This document shows, one piece after another, positions 46,237 to 54,324 of a stretch of DNA of 64,000 nucleotides; the stretch's first letter is position 1; each line of letters starts with the position of its first letter. The position numbers and the translations under genes are program-made. Under the pieces are notes generated by a model. The model saw only the letters and a list, made by a program, of their open reading frames with translations. It did not search any database and was not told the origin of the DNA. Location: NCBI RefSeq assembly GCF_002102175.1, contig NZ_LQOX01000062.1, positions 1 through 64,000 on the forward strand, given 5' to 3'. This stretch comes from Mycobacterium gastri. GTDB lineage: Bacteria > Actinomycetota > Actinomycetes > Mycobacteriales > Mycobacteriaceae.

Positions 46237-47733
46237 ATGTCCACTCTCGGTGACCTACTGGCCGAACACACGGTCCTGCCGGGCAGCGCCGTCGACCACC
46301 TACATGCGGTGGTGGGGGAGTGGCAGCTCCTTGCCGACTTGTCGTTCGCCGACTATTTGATGTGGGTTCGTCGCGACGACGGCGTGCTGGTATGCGTGGC
46401 GCAATGCCGGCCCAACACCGCTCCGACGGTGCTGCAGACCGACGCGGTGGGCACCACCGTCGCCAGCGACAAGCTGCCGCTGATTGCCGAGACTTTCGCG
46501 TCAGGCACCGCCAGATGGGCGGCCGAATGTCATTCGGGCGAATTGCCAGGTCCCAACGTTGCGGCCTCCCCGGTGCGGTATGGCGGCCAGGTGGTGGCGG
46601 TGCTGACGCAGCATCAAACGGCGGTGGCGGCACAACGAGCGTCCGGCCACCTCGAGACGGCCTACCGGGAGTGCGCTATCGACCTACTGCACATGCTGTC
46701 CGAGGGCACATTTCCCGACGTCGGTGACGTGGCTATGTCGCGTTCGACCCCCCGTGCTGGCGACGGCTTCATTCGGTTGAACGTCGACGGTGTGGTGGCC
46801 TACGCCAGCCCCAATGCGCTGTCGGCCTACCATCGGATGGGCCTGACCACGGAATTGGAGGGACACAACCTGGTCGAGGTCACCAGGCCGCTGATCTCAG
46901 ATCCGTTCGAGGCCGAAGAGGTGGCCGAGCATGTGCGCAACCTGCTGACCGGCGGGCCCAGTATGCGGATGGAGGTCGACGCCGGCGGTGCCACGGTGCT
47001 GCTGCGGACGTTGCCGCTGATGGTCCACGGCGCCAGCGCCGGTGCCGCCATCCTGATCCGCGACGTCACCGAGGTGAAACGGCGAGACCGGGCCCTGATA
47101 TCCAAGGACGCGACGATCCGGGAAATCCACCACCGGGTGAAGAACAACCTGCAGACGGTAGCGGCGCTGCTGCGGCTGCAGGCCCGGCGGACCGCCAATG
47201 CCGAAGGTCGGGAAGCCCTCATCGAGTCGGTGCGTCGGGTGTCGTCGATCGCCTTGGTCCACGACGCGCTGTCGATGTCGGTGGACGAGCAGGTCAATCT
47301 CGACGAGGTCATCGATCGGATTCTGCCGATCATGAACGACGTGGCGTCGGTGGACCGGCCGATCCGCATCAACCGGGTAGGTGACCTCGGTGTGCTGGAC
47401 TCCGACCGCGCGACGGCCCTGATCATGGTGATCACCGAATTGGTGCAGAACGCGATCGAGCACGCGTTCGACCCTGCCGCTCAAGGTGGGTCTGTGACGA
47501 TTCGAGCCGAGCGCTCGGCGCGTTGGCTCGATGTCGTGGTTCACGACGACGGACGGGGTTTGCCTGAAGGGTTCAACCTGGAGAAGTCCGACAGTCTCGG
47601 TTTGCAGATCGTGCGGACGCTGGTCTCAGCGGAATTGGACGGTTCCTTAGGTATGCGCGAGGCTCCTGAGCGCGGAACCGATGTGGTGTTGCGGGTGCCG
47701 ATCGGGCGGCGGGGCCGGTTGATGGTGCAATGA
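46237..47733 (+). CDS. pdtaS: Sensor histidine kinase PdtaS
   Basis: Cytosolic kinase that phosphorylates PdtaR, an ANTAR-domain RNA-binding antiterminator. 498 aa: GAF domain (about 1-150), PAS domain (about 170-280), then a HisKA_2 dimerisation segment IREIHHRVKNNLQTVAALLRLQARR (His298/His299) and HATPase (ELVQNAIEHAFDP, DGRGLPEGF, SLGLQIVRTLV). Counterpart of Rv3220c. ATG 46237 is chosen over the adjacent TTG. It is convergent with whiB1 and separated from it by a perfect hairpin. Confidence 0.95.
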   Translation: MSTLGDLLAEHTVLPGSAVDHLHAVVGEWQLLADLSFADYLMWVRRDDGVLVCVAQCRPNTAPTVLQTDAVGTTVASDKLPLIAETFASGTARWAAECHSGELPGPNVAASPVRYGGQVVAVLTQHQTAVAAQRASGHLETAYRECAIDLLHMLSEGTFPDVGDVAMSRSTPRAGDGFIRLNVDGVVAYASPNALSAYHRMGLTTELEGHNLVEVTRPLISDPFEAEEVAEHVRNLLTGGPSMRMEVDAGGATVLLRTLPLMVHGASAGAAILIRDVTEVKRRDRALISKDATIREIHHRVKNNLQTVAALLRLQARRTANAEGREALIESVRRVSSIALVHDALSMSVDEQVNLDEVIDRILPIMNDVASVDRPIRINRVGDLGVLDSDRATALIMVITELVQNAIEHAFDPAAQGGSVTIRAERSARWLDVVVHDDGRGLPEGFNLEKSDSLGLQIVRTLVSAELDGSLGMREAPERGTDVVLRVPIGRRGRLMVQ

Positions 47734-47744
47734 GGGCGCAACAA

Positions 47745-47772
47745 TACGGCCCCGACATTTGCCGGGGCCGTA
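47745..47772. terminator. Perfect 10-bp hairpin between pdtaS and whiB1
   Basis: TACGGCCCCG (47745-47754), 8-base loop, CGGGGCCGTA (47763-47772). It is symmetrical and placed between convergent genes, so it probably serves both. No T tail, as is common in mycobacteria. Confidence 0.8.
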
Positions 47773-47791
47773 GAGCTGTGCTACCGAGTCG

Positions 47792-48046
47792 TCAGACTCC
47801 GCTACGGGCCTTGGTCCGGGCGTTGCGGCGCTTCAGCGCACGCCGCTCGTCTTCGCTCATGCCGCCCCAGACGCCCGAGTCCTGGCCGGTGTTCAGGGCC
47901 CAGCTGAGGCATTCCGTGGTCACCGGGCACCGATTACAGACCAGTTTCGCGTCAGCGATCTGCGCGAGCGCGGGGCCGCTGTTCCCTACCGGGAAGAACA
48001 GCTCCGGATCTTCGTCACGGCAGACCGCCTTGTGGCGCCAATCCAT
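47792..48046 (-). CDS. whiB1: Iron-sulfur transcription factor WhiB1
   Basis: Essential 84-aa [4Fe-4S] NO-responsive regulator that binds sigma A. Cys9, Cys37, Cys40 and Cys46 ligate the cluster (VCRDEDPELFF, LVCNRCPVTTECLSWAL); G(V/I)WGG turn GVWGGMSEDERR and a basic tail RRNARTKAR follow. Essentially identical to Rv3219. The long upstream region contains a CRP site. Confidence 0.97.
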   Translation of the reverse strand: MDWRHKAVCRDEDPELFFPVGNSGPALAQIADAKLVCNRCPVTTECLSWALNTGQDSGVWGGMSEDERRALKRRNARTKARSGV

Positions 48047-48202
48047 TAGTCACTACTCCTCACTAAACGCGCAGCAAGGCGCACGGGCATTTTCCTTGGC
48101 TTAACGCGTGCACAAGAAAGGTATCCGTACCCCTACATGTCTCTGCATGCAACCTTTTGATCGTTTCACAGGCTCAACAGATGTCAATAGTGTTACGTAG
48201 CG

Positions 48203-48218
48203 CGTGGGCTATCTCACT
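48203..48218 (-). promoter_or_regulatory. CRP (Rv3676-type) binding site upstream of whiB1
   Basis: Read on the minus strand: AGTGAGATAGCCCACG, the 16-base CRP operator described for the M. tuberculosis whiB1 promoter (GTGAN6-type half sites). It lies 157 to 172 bases upstream of the whiB1 start. It indicates cAMP-dependent control. Confidence 0.75.
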
Positions 48219-48321
48219 TTGACGTTCTCTTACGAAAGCCCTTACTCATTTGTACTACACTGCCTCCCAATTGTGCCCCACATTTGCGTCGCAAGCTTGT
48301 CACGGCTTAGATCGCCGCAGG

Positions 48322-49287
48322 TCAGAACCATTTTTTGGGGGGTGGGGCGACCACTGCCAACGCGTCGGGAACCGCCCGGAACGTCATGGACTGACGCTCG
48401 CCGAGGTAATCCCCGTCGAACTGACAGGCAACCGGAGCCGCGGTACTGGTGACCCGTACGCACGCCACGTCATCGTCGGTGATGAGATGCTTGAACTCGA
48501 ACTTCGGCCTCTTGGCGAACATCTGCCGGACGATACGCAGCGTCGGGATCGTCTTCACGGTCGTGAGGGCGAACACACCCAGGCCGGACTCGAACGTGCA
48601 GCCGGGATTGGTCCACACCGGCCGGTCGTTTGCGTAGGTCCACGGACTCGAGTTGGACACGAAGACGAAGCTCACCCCGGGAATCGGCTCACCGCCCGGA
48701 AGTTCCAGCGTAAGAACGGGTTCGCGATTCCGGTAGCGCAGCACGGCGGGAACCGCGGCCCGGATGTAGCGCCACGCCGTGACTTTGCCACCTTTGCTGC
48801 GTTCGGCCTCGACGGCCGCGACAACCTCGGCGTCAACGCCCATTCCGGTGTTGAACACCGCCCACCGGTCACCGCAGTCGATCAGTCCGATACGGCGCCA
48901 CTGTGGACGCCGGCAGTAGTCGTCGAGTAGCTGGATGAGCTGGTTGGTGGCAGCAATCGGGTCGCGCGACATTCCCAGCGCTCTGGCCAGGACGTTGGCA
49001 GAGCCACCGGGTACCACCCCGACCGCCGGTATGGGGCCCGACGGGGTGGAACCCGGGCGGCCCAGCATGCCGTTGACCACCGCGCTTACCGTGCCGTCGC
49101 CGCCGTGCACGACAACCACGTCCACCCCGGCGGCGACGGCCGCTTGCCCGAGTTCGGCACCGTGTCCGGCGTAATTGGTGTGCTCGACAGTGAGTTGGAG
49201 ACGGCTCTTGAGTGCGTGGGCGACCAGGTCGCGGGCGGCCGGTGTGATGGAAGTGGCGGTGGGGTTGACGATCAGCACGGCGCGCAT
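48322..49287 (-). CDS. Diacylglycerol kinase-family lipid kinase (Rv3218-like)
   Basis: 321 aa from ATG 49287. DAGK catalytic domain: VLIVNPTATS, the nucleotide loop VVHGGDGTVSAVVNG, VVPGGSANVLARALG. The C-terminal beta-sandwich contains NTGMGVDAEVV and CQFDGDYLG. Members phosphorylate diacylglycerol or related lipids such as undecaprenol or sphingosine; the exact substrate is unknown. Counterpart of Rv3218. Confidence 0.93.
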   Translation of the reverse strand: MRAVLIVNPTATSITPAARDLVAHALKSRLQLTVEHTNYAGHGAELGQAAVAAGVDVVVVHGGDGTVSAVVNGMLGRPGSTPSGPIPAVGVVPGGSANVLARALGMSRDPIAATNQLIQLLDDYCRRPQWRRIGLIDCGDRWAVFNTGMGVDAEVVAAVEAERSKGGKVTAWRYIRAAVPAVLRYRNREPVLTLELPGGEPIPGVSFVFVSNSSPWTYANDRPVWTNPGCTFESGLGVFALTTVKTIPTLRIVRQMFAKRPKFEFKHLITDDDVACVRVTSTAAPVACQFDGDYLGERQSMTFRAVPDALAVVAPPPKKWF

Positions 49288-49624
49288 GAGGCATGAGCCT
49301 AGGCCGTGCGACGATGCGGGCCGGTGGGGCCCGTTGAGGAGCGGCTGGGCCAGCGACCGCAGGGGCTCACATCCGCCACATTGCCTCATTGGACGCACGG
49401 TGGCCGGCGTCCTTTTGCCCAGCTTTCCGCGACAACCGCACCGGTGTCACGCTGTGATGAGTGTCGGAGGTGATGGCGAGTTGTCGCTCGGGGCTGGGCA
49501 AATTGGGCACCTCCCGCCGTAGCGGCTCGCGTGACAATTGCGACTAAAGTGACACGATTGGCTAGTGAGTTCCAACTGAAGCGCGGCGACGGTCCCCCAA
49601 CGCTGCTCTGGCTACGCTGATGCT
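49288..49624 (+). other. Intergenic between divergent genes, no gene seen
   Basis: About 340 bases between the divergent Rv3218-like and Rv3217c-like genes. No conserved short gene or clear operator was recognised; promoters for both neighbours must lie here. Confidence 0.5.
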
Positions 49625-50050
49625 GTGACTGCTCCGACCACCGTGCGCTGCGCGGGACTGATCGTCGCAATGCAGGGCACGACTGCCCTGGTGATCGCTG
49701 CGGTGTTGGTAGTGCGTGGGTTCGCAGGGGCCGATCAGCACGTCGTCAATGGCCTCGGAACCGCGGTCTGGTTCGTGCTTATTGGTGGCGGGGTACTGGC
49801 CGCCGGATGCGCCCTGGTGGCCGGCAAGCGCTGGGGCCGCGGCCTGGGCGTGTTTACCCAGCTACTACTGCTGCCGGTGGCGTGGTATCTGACGGGGGGC
49901 TCGCACCAGCCCATGTTCGGGATCCCGATAGCGATCGTGGCGCTGACCGTTCTGGCACTGCTCTTCAGCCCGCCGACGCTGCGCTGGGTGGCCGGCAGCG
50001 GTCACCGCGGTCCGGCCAACGCAACCAAGCCCGGCCCGGAAAGCCGATAG
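49625..50050 (+). CDS. Small integral membrane protein, Rv3217c family
   Basis: 141 aa from GTG 49625 with four predicted helices (LIVAMQGTTALVIAAVLVV, AVWFVLIGGGVLAAGCALVAG, LGVFTQLLLLPVAWYLTG, MFGIPIAIVALTVLALLF) and a short charged tail. Function unknown; conserved in mycobacteria. Its 3' end overlaps the convergent acetyltransferase gene by 49 bases. Confidence 0.9.
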   Translation: MTAPTTVRCAGLIVAMQGTTALVIAAVLVVRGFAGADQHVVNGLGTAVWFVLIGGGVLAAGCALVAGKRWGRGLGVFTQLLLLPVAWYLTGGSHQPMFGIPIAIVALTVLALLFSPPTLRWVAGSGHRGPANATKPGPESR

Positions 50051-50493
50051 GTGGTCCACTCGCGCTGCGGCTGTCCACCGATGCCGTCATAGAGGGCTAC
50101 GGCATCGGAGGCATCGGAGTTCGAGTTCAGCACGGCCCAGGACAGCCGTGTGTAGCCGTTGTCGAGGCATTCACCGGCCAGTGTGGCCAGCAGCCTGCGG
50201 GCCAGGCCACGGCGGCGAAAGCTCGGCCGCACATAGAGGTCTTCCAGGTAGATGCCGGCGACACCGTCCCAAGTGGAGAATTTGAGGAACCACAACGCCA
50301 TTGCCGCGATGTGGCCGTCGCTCTCGACAACATGCCCTCGAACCGTCGGGCAAGGGCCGAAAAGTGCTGCAAACATTTGTTTTTCGGTGACAGTGCATTG
50401 ATCGGCGGCGCACTCGAATTCCGCGAGATCGTGAATCATGGCCACGATATCGGCGATGTCGTCCGGGATGGCGCGGCGGATGTTCTCGGTCAC
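50002..50493 (-). CDS. GNAT N-acetyltransferase (Rv3216-like)
   Basis: 163 aa. The GNAT fold is clear: IRRAIPDDIADIVAMIHDLA, IYLEDLYVRPSFRRRGLARRLL (acetyl-CoA loop RxxGxA), and WAVLNSNSDASDAVALYDGIG; it resembles spermidine/diamine acetyltransferases. GTG 50493 overlaps the entC stop as GTGA. It is the last gene of the gpm2-entC unit. Confidence 0.92.
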   Translation of the reverse strand: MTENIRRAIPDDIADIVAMIHDLAEFECAADQCTVTEKQMFAALFGPCPTVRGHVVESDGHIAAMALWFLKFSTWDGVAGIYLEDLYVRPSFRRRGLARRLLATLAGECLDNGYTRLSWAVLNSNSDASDAVALYDGIGGQPQREWTTYRLSGPGLVALAGPR

Positions 50494-51623
50494 TGCTGCA
50501 CTCCCAATGCGGTCAGCATCGTCGCGAATTTCGTTGTGGTTTCCTCAACTTCGTCATCAGGATCGGATTCGGCGACGATTCCACCGCCGGCGTGGGCGAT
50601 CGCGGTACGACGGTCGGCTGACAGCTGAGCGCAACGGATCGCAACCACCCACTGGCCGTCACCGCGCGCGTCGCACCAACCTACGGTGCCCGCATAGAAG
50701 CCGCGGTCGCCTTCCAGCGCCGCAATGAGTTCGCCGGCAGCGCTCGTCGGGACGCCGCCGACCGCGGGCGTGGGATGTAGTGCGAGCGCCAAATCGATTG
50801 CGGTAGTGGAGGTGTCGCGGAGCAGCGCGGTGATCGGGGTGCACAGGTGCCAGACCGCCGCCGTGCGGTTCAGTTGGGGCTCGGAGGCGATTTGCAGGTC
50901 GTCGCACAGTGGTTCCAGGGCGGCGCACACCGTGTCGATAACCAGCTCGTGCTCGTGACGGTTCTTGGCCGAGCCGGTCAGCGCGGTCGCGTTGGCGGCG
51001 TCGACGTCGGGGTCGACAGCACGGGGGGCTGAGCCGGCGAATGGTTGGCAGCTGACCCGATCGCCTGATCGCGCGACCAGCAGTTCCGGGCTGGCGCCCA
51101 CCAGCGCCGTCCCAGCGTAGTCGGCACCGGCGGAGGTCAGGTCGACGAGATAGCCATAAGACGCTGGATCTGCCGTCATCAATCTCTGCAGAATGCCACG
51201 GGCGTCCAGCGGAGCATCGGCTACAAGCCGCAGCGAACGGGCCAGTACCACCTTGTGCAGCGGATTGTCCGGAGCAGCAAGGCAATCCCGCGCGTAGCTG
51301 ATTCGGGCGCGGTGGTCGGCGAGCGACGGGACGGCGCCGATGATGTGAACCGCCGGCAGCGGGCCGGTTGGCCAGCTGGGCAGTGCTTTGAGGCGTTGTA
51401 CGCTCTCCGGGGCCATCAACGCAGCGGGTCTGCTGACGTCGAAAGGTAACGCCCCCAATATCATTGGCTCCTTTCCGCAGCGCAGCGCCGCTTGCGCAGC
51501 GTCCACCTCGCTGTAACGGGTACGCACCCCGTCGGCAACAAGAGTTCGTCCGGGTTCGCAGAGCGCGAAGGGCGGCTCAAGGGGGCTCAATTGCCGGGAC
51601 GCCCCTTCACTCCGAGCGCGCAT
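50490..51623 (-). CDS. entC: Isochorismate synthase-like protein EntC
   Basis: Chorismate-utilising enzyme converting chorismate to isochorismate for menaquinone or siderophore precursors. 377 aa from ATG 51623. Core motifs: PLHKVVLARSLRL, GASPELLVARSGDRV, PFAGSAPRA, SAKNRHEHELVID, TAAVWHLCTPI, LHPTPAVGGVPTSAA, ELIAALEGDRGFYAGTVGW, VAIRCAQL, HAGGGIVAESDPDDEVEET. ATG 51623 overlaps gpm2 by 37 bases; TTG 51590 would overlap the gpm2 stop as TTGA and is an equally good start. Counterpart of Rv3215. Confidence 0.93.
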   Translation of the reverse strand: MRARSEGASRQLSPLEPPFALCEPGRTLVADGVRTRYSEVDAAQAALRCGKEPMILGALPFDVSRPAALMAPESVQRLKALPSWPTGPLPAVHIIGAVPSLADHRARISYARDCLAAPDNPLHKVVLARSLRLVADAPLDARGILQRLMTADPASYGYLVDLTSAGADYAGTALVGASPELLVARSGDRVSCQPFAGSAPRAVDPDVDAANATALTGSAKNRHEHELVIDTVCAALEPLCDDLQIASEPQLNRTAAVWHLCTPITALLRDTSTTAIDLALALHPTPAVGGVPTSAAGELIAALEGDRGFYAGTVGWCDARGDGQWVVAIRCAQLSADRRTAIAHAGGGIVAESDPDDEVEETTTKFATMLTALGVQQ

Positions 51624-52186
51624 AGCTGGCGTATCCCGTGTTCGAACCCGCAGATGCTGACCGAAGCGGTGTGCATGTAGAAGCGGCTGCCCTCGACGAG
51701 CGGTAGCTCGACCCAGCGGGTGATCACCGCCCGCGAAAAGTGGCTGTGGCCGACGAACACGACGTCGCGTGACGCCAGGTGTTCCAGTGCCAGCGCGACA
51801 GCCCGGTCAGCGCGCTCGCTGACCTGCGCGACGCTCTCACCGTCGGGGCATCCGTGCGTCCACACCAGCCAGTCTGGTTCGACCTCGCGGATCTGGGCGG
51901 TCGTCAGCCCCTCGTAGGCGCCGTAGTCCCATTCGGCGATCAGTGGAGATATCTCGTCGACCGTCAGCCCGGCCAACTCGGCGGTGGTCAACGCCCGTTT
52001 ACGTGGGCTACTGATCACCAGTGGGTTGTCGAGTTCGAGTTCGCCCAGAGCCTTTCCGGCCAGCTCAGCCTGTATCCGGCCGGCTTCGGTCAACTCGATA
52101 TCGGTTCGGCCAGTGTGCTGGCCCGAATTCGACCACTCAGTGTCGCCGTGGCGGACCAGCAGCAGCCGGTGTTCGTGTATGCCCAT
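51587..52186 (-). CDS. gpm2: Histidine phosphatase (Gpm2, Rv3214-like acid phosphatase)
   Basis: 199 aa. Phosphohistidine motif LLVRHGDTEWS near residue 10, then SSPRKRALTTAELAG, EWDYGAYEGLT, and the second His in VFVGHSHFSRAVI. Annotated historically as phosphoglycerate mutase, but the M. tuberculosis protein is an acid phosphatase. ATG 52186 is used; it faces the ParA-like gene across 76 bases. Confidence 0.93.
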   Translation of the reverse strand: MGIHEHRLLLVRHGDTEWSNSGQHTGRTDIELTEAGRIQAELAGKALGELELDNPLVISSPRKRALTTAELAGLTVDEISPLIAEWDYGAYEGLTTAQIREVEPDWLVWTHGCPDGESVAQVSERADRAVALALEHLASRDVVFVGHSHFSRAVITRWVELPLVEGSRFYMHTASVSICGFEHGIRQLCALGVKGRPGN

Positions 52187-52262
52187 GCCGACCGATTGTG
52201 CCGGACGACATGCCGGACCCGTCGCCCCTACCAGACTGCCGGGGACATGCCAGGATGGCACT

Positions 52263-53063
52263 GTGACGGAGACCCGGGTACTGGCGGTGGCCAACCAGAA
52301 GGGCGGGGTGGCCAAGACGACGACGGTCGCCTCGCTCGGCGCGGCGATGGTGGATAAGGGTCGGCGGGTGCTGCTCGTCGATCTCGATCCGCAGGGTTGT
52401 TTGACGTTCTCGCTTGGCCAGGACCCCGACAAGCTACCGGTGTCCGTGCACGAGGTGCTGCTCGGGGAAGTGGAGCCGAACACCGCGCTGGTGACCACCA
52501 TGGAAGGAATGGCGCTGCTGCCGGCCAACATCGACTTAGCCGGCGCCGAAGCGATGTTGTTGATGCGTGCCGGCCGCGAGTATGCGCTCAAACGGGCGCT
52601 GGCCAAACTCTCCGACCAGTTCGACGTGGTCATCGTCGACTGTCCGCCGTCGTTGGGTGTGCTCACGCTCAACGGACTCACGGCCGCCGACGAAGTCATT
52701 GTTCCGTTGCAGTGCGAGACGCTGGCCCACCGTGGTGTTGGACAGCTGCTGCGCACCGTCGCTGACGTTCAGCAGATCACCAACCCGAATCTGCGGTTGC
52801 TGGGGGCATTGCCGACACTCTATGACTCACGAACCACCCATACCCGCGACGTACTGCTCGATGTCGCCGATCGCTACGGCCTGCCGGTGCTGGCCCCGGC
52901 GATTCCGCGCACGGTGCGCTTCGCCGAGGCCAGCGCATCGGGCTCGTCGGTCATGGCCGGGCGGAAGAACAAGGGGGCGGTGGCCTATCGCGACCTGGCC
53001 CAGGCGCTACTGAAGCACTGGAAGTCGGGCAAGCCGCTGCCCACCTTCGCGGTGGAGCTTTAG
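52263..53063 (+). CDS. ParA/Soj-like ATPase (orphan, Rv3213c family)
   Basis: 266 aa from GTG 52263, the same length as Rv3213c. Deviant Walker A KGGVAKTT, Walker B VIVDCPPSLG, and PLQCETLAHRGVGQLL. These MinD/ParA ATPases position cargo on the nucleoid or at cell sites; no ParB partner is adjacent, so it is an orphan with unknown cargo. The C-terminus (KHWKSGKPLPTFAVEL) is conserved in mycobacteria. Confidence 0.93.
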   Translation: MTETRVLAVANQKGGVAKTTTVASLGAAMVDKGRRVLLVDLDPQGCLTFSLGQDPDKLPVSVHEVLLGEVEPNTALVTTMEGMALLPANIDLAGAEAMLLMRAGREYALKRALAKLSDQFDVVIVDCPPSLGVLTLNGLTAADEVIVPLQCETLAHRGVGQLLRTVADVQQITNPNLRLLGALPTLYDSRTTHTRDVLLDVADRYGLPVLAPAIPRTVRFAEASASGSSVMAGRKNKGAVAYRDLAQALLKHWKSGKPLPTFAVEL

Positions 53064-53085
53064 ATTTAGCCGCCCGGCGGCAGGC

Positions 53086-54309
53086 TCAGCCCAACGCCAC
53101 CACGGCGCCGCCACGCTGCTCGATCACCCTCGATCCCACAACCACCGGGATCACCGCCGAGCCGCTCGGCTGACGGTCCACCGGGATGTAACGGTTGTTG
53201 GCGCCGCTGACCGGATCGTAGACACCGATGGCGCCGGTGACCGGCACGATCAGCTGACCTGCCATCATCACCCCCGGTCCTAACGGCGCCGCCGTCTCCC
53301 CGGCGGCAATGGTGTAGCGCTGAGTCAGTTTGCCGCTGTCGAAAACCAGCAGTGCGTCGCCGGTCCACCACGTCACCAGGTTGCCACTCTGCGACACCGT
53401 GGCCTCGGGTGACGGCGGCCTGGGCAGCAGCGTGCTCGCCACGGTGGTCCCCGTCTCGTCGACCACCTCGACTCGTGGCTGCGCGCCGGATTGACCGGGC
53501 AAGTACACCGCGGTGTTGTTCTGCGAGACGATCAGCACCCGAGCGCCCGATCCCGGCCGAATCCCGGGTTCGGGCACGATCCGCTGTTCCGGTTCGTCCT
53601 CTTCCTTGCCCGGGCGCAGCAGGACCAGCCGCAGATCGGCCTGGTTGGCGCAAGCCTCGAGAACCGCCACCGATGACGAACTGGCCGCGGCCGATTCCAG
53701 CGTGCATCCCGAGTGCAGACCCCGGTTCGACGGTTTCACCCGGGCGTCGGTCTCGCCGTAGGACAGCATCCGGACCATGTCGGATCGCCACAGTTCCAGG
53801 CGGGTATTGCCGGCCGACAACACCGTCGTGCCGTCAGAGGACAGGCGTACCCGCGGGTCGGCGTAGCTGCTGCGGGCGGGTCCGCGGCGTCCGGTCGACC
53901 CGTCGATTGTGCTGACCTGGCCGCAGCCGCGGTCGTCGCGGTAGACGGCGACGGCGTAGCGGTAGACCCAGGTCACCCCGCACAGGCCGGTGTCGCGGGC
54001 GTAGCTCCAGAGCGTCTCACCGGTGGCCGGATCTCGCCCGTCCACTTGGCGTCCGTCGCCGGTGACGACGGTCCCGCCGACCACGACGGGGACGCGACTG
54101 GCCGGACTGGGGGCGCTCCAGAGCTGCTTCAGTGCGGCCGGGACTTCCCGGGCCGGCGTGGGGTTGGGCACCGGAGTCGCAGCCGGCCGGCTGATGGTGG
54201 CCCGGGCGTCGCTGGTCCACCAGATCAATGCCGCAGCCACGGCAACCACCACGACGATGGCCGCGGCGGCCAGGATATCGCCCCTGGTGCGCCGCTCCGG
54301 TTTGACCAT
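53086..54309 (-). CDS. Membrane-anchored PQQ-like beta-propeller protein (Rv3212-like)
   Basis: 407 aa. A basic N-terminus (MVKPERRTRG) and one helix (ILAAAAIVVVVAVAAALIWW) anchor an extracytoplasmic domain of repeated beta blades resembling PQQ-binding propellers (GGTVVTGDGRQVDGRDPATGETLW, GAIGVYDPVSGANNRYIPV, GSRVIEQRGGAVVALG). Function unknown. It starts 15 bases after rhlE and is co-transcribed with it. Confidence 0.9.
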   Translation of the reverse strand: MVKPERRTRGDILAAAAIVVVVAVAAALIWWTSDARATISRPAATPVPNPTPAREVPAALKQLWSAPSPASRVPVVVGGTVVTGDGRQVDGRDPATGETLWSYARDTGLCGVTWVYRYAVAVYRDDRGCGQVSTIDGSTGRRGPARSSYADPRVRLSSDGTTVLSAGNTRLELWRSDMVRMLSYGETDARVKPSNRGLHSGCTLESAAASSSSVAVLEACANQADLRLVLLRPGKEEDEPEQRIVPEPGIRPGSGARVLIVSQNNTAVYLPGQSGAQPRVEVVDETGTTVASTLLPRPPSPEATVSQSGNLVTWWTGDALLVFDSGKLTQRYTIAAGETAAPLGPGVMMAGQLIVPVTGAIGVYDPVSGANNRYIPVDRQPSGSAVIPVVVGSRVIEQRGGAVVALG

Positions 54310-54324
54310 GCTCGAGCGTCGGCC

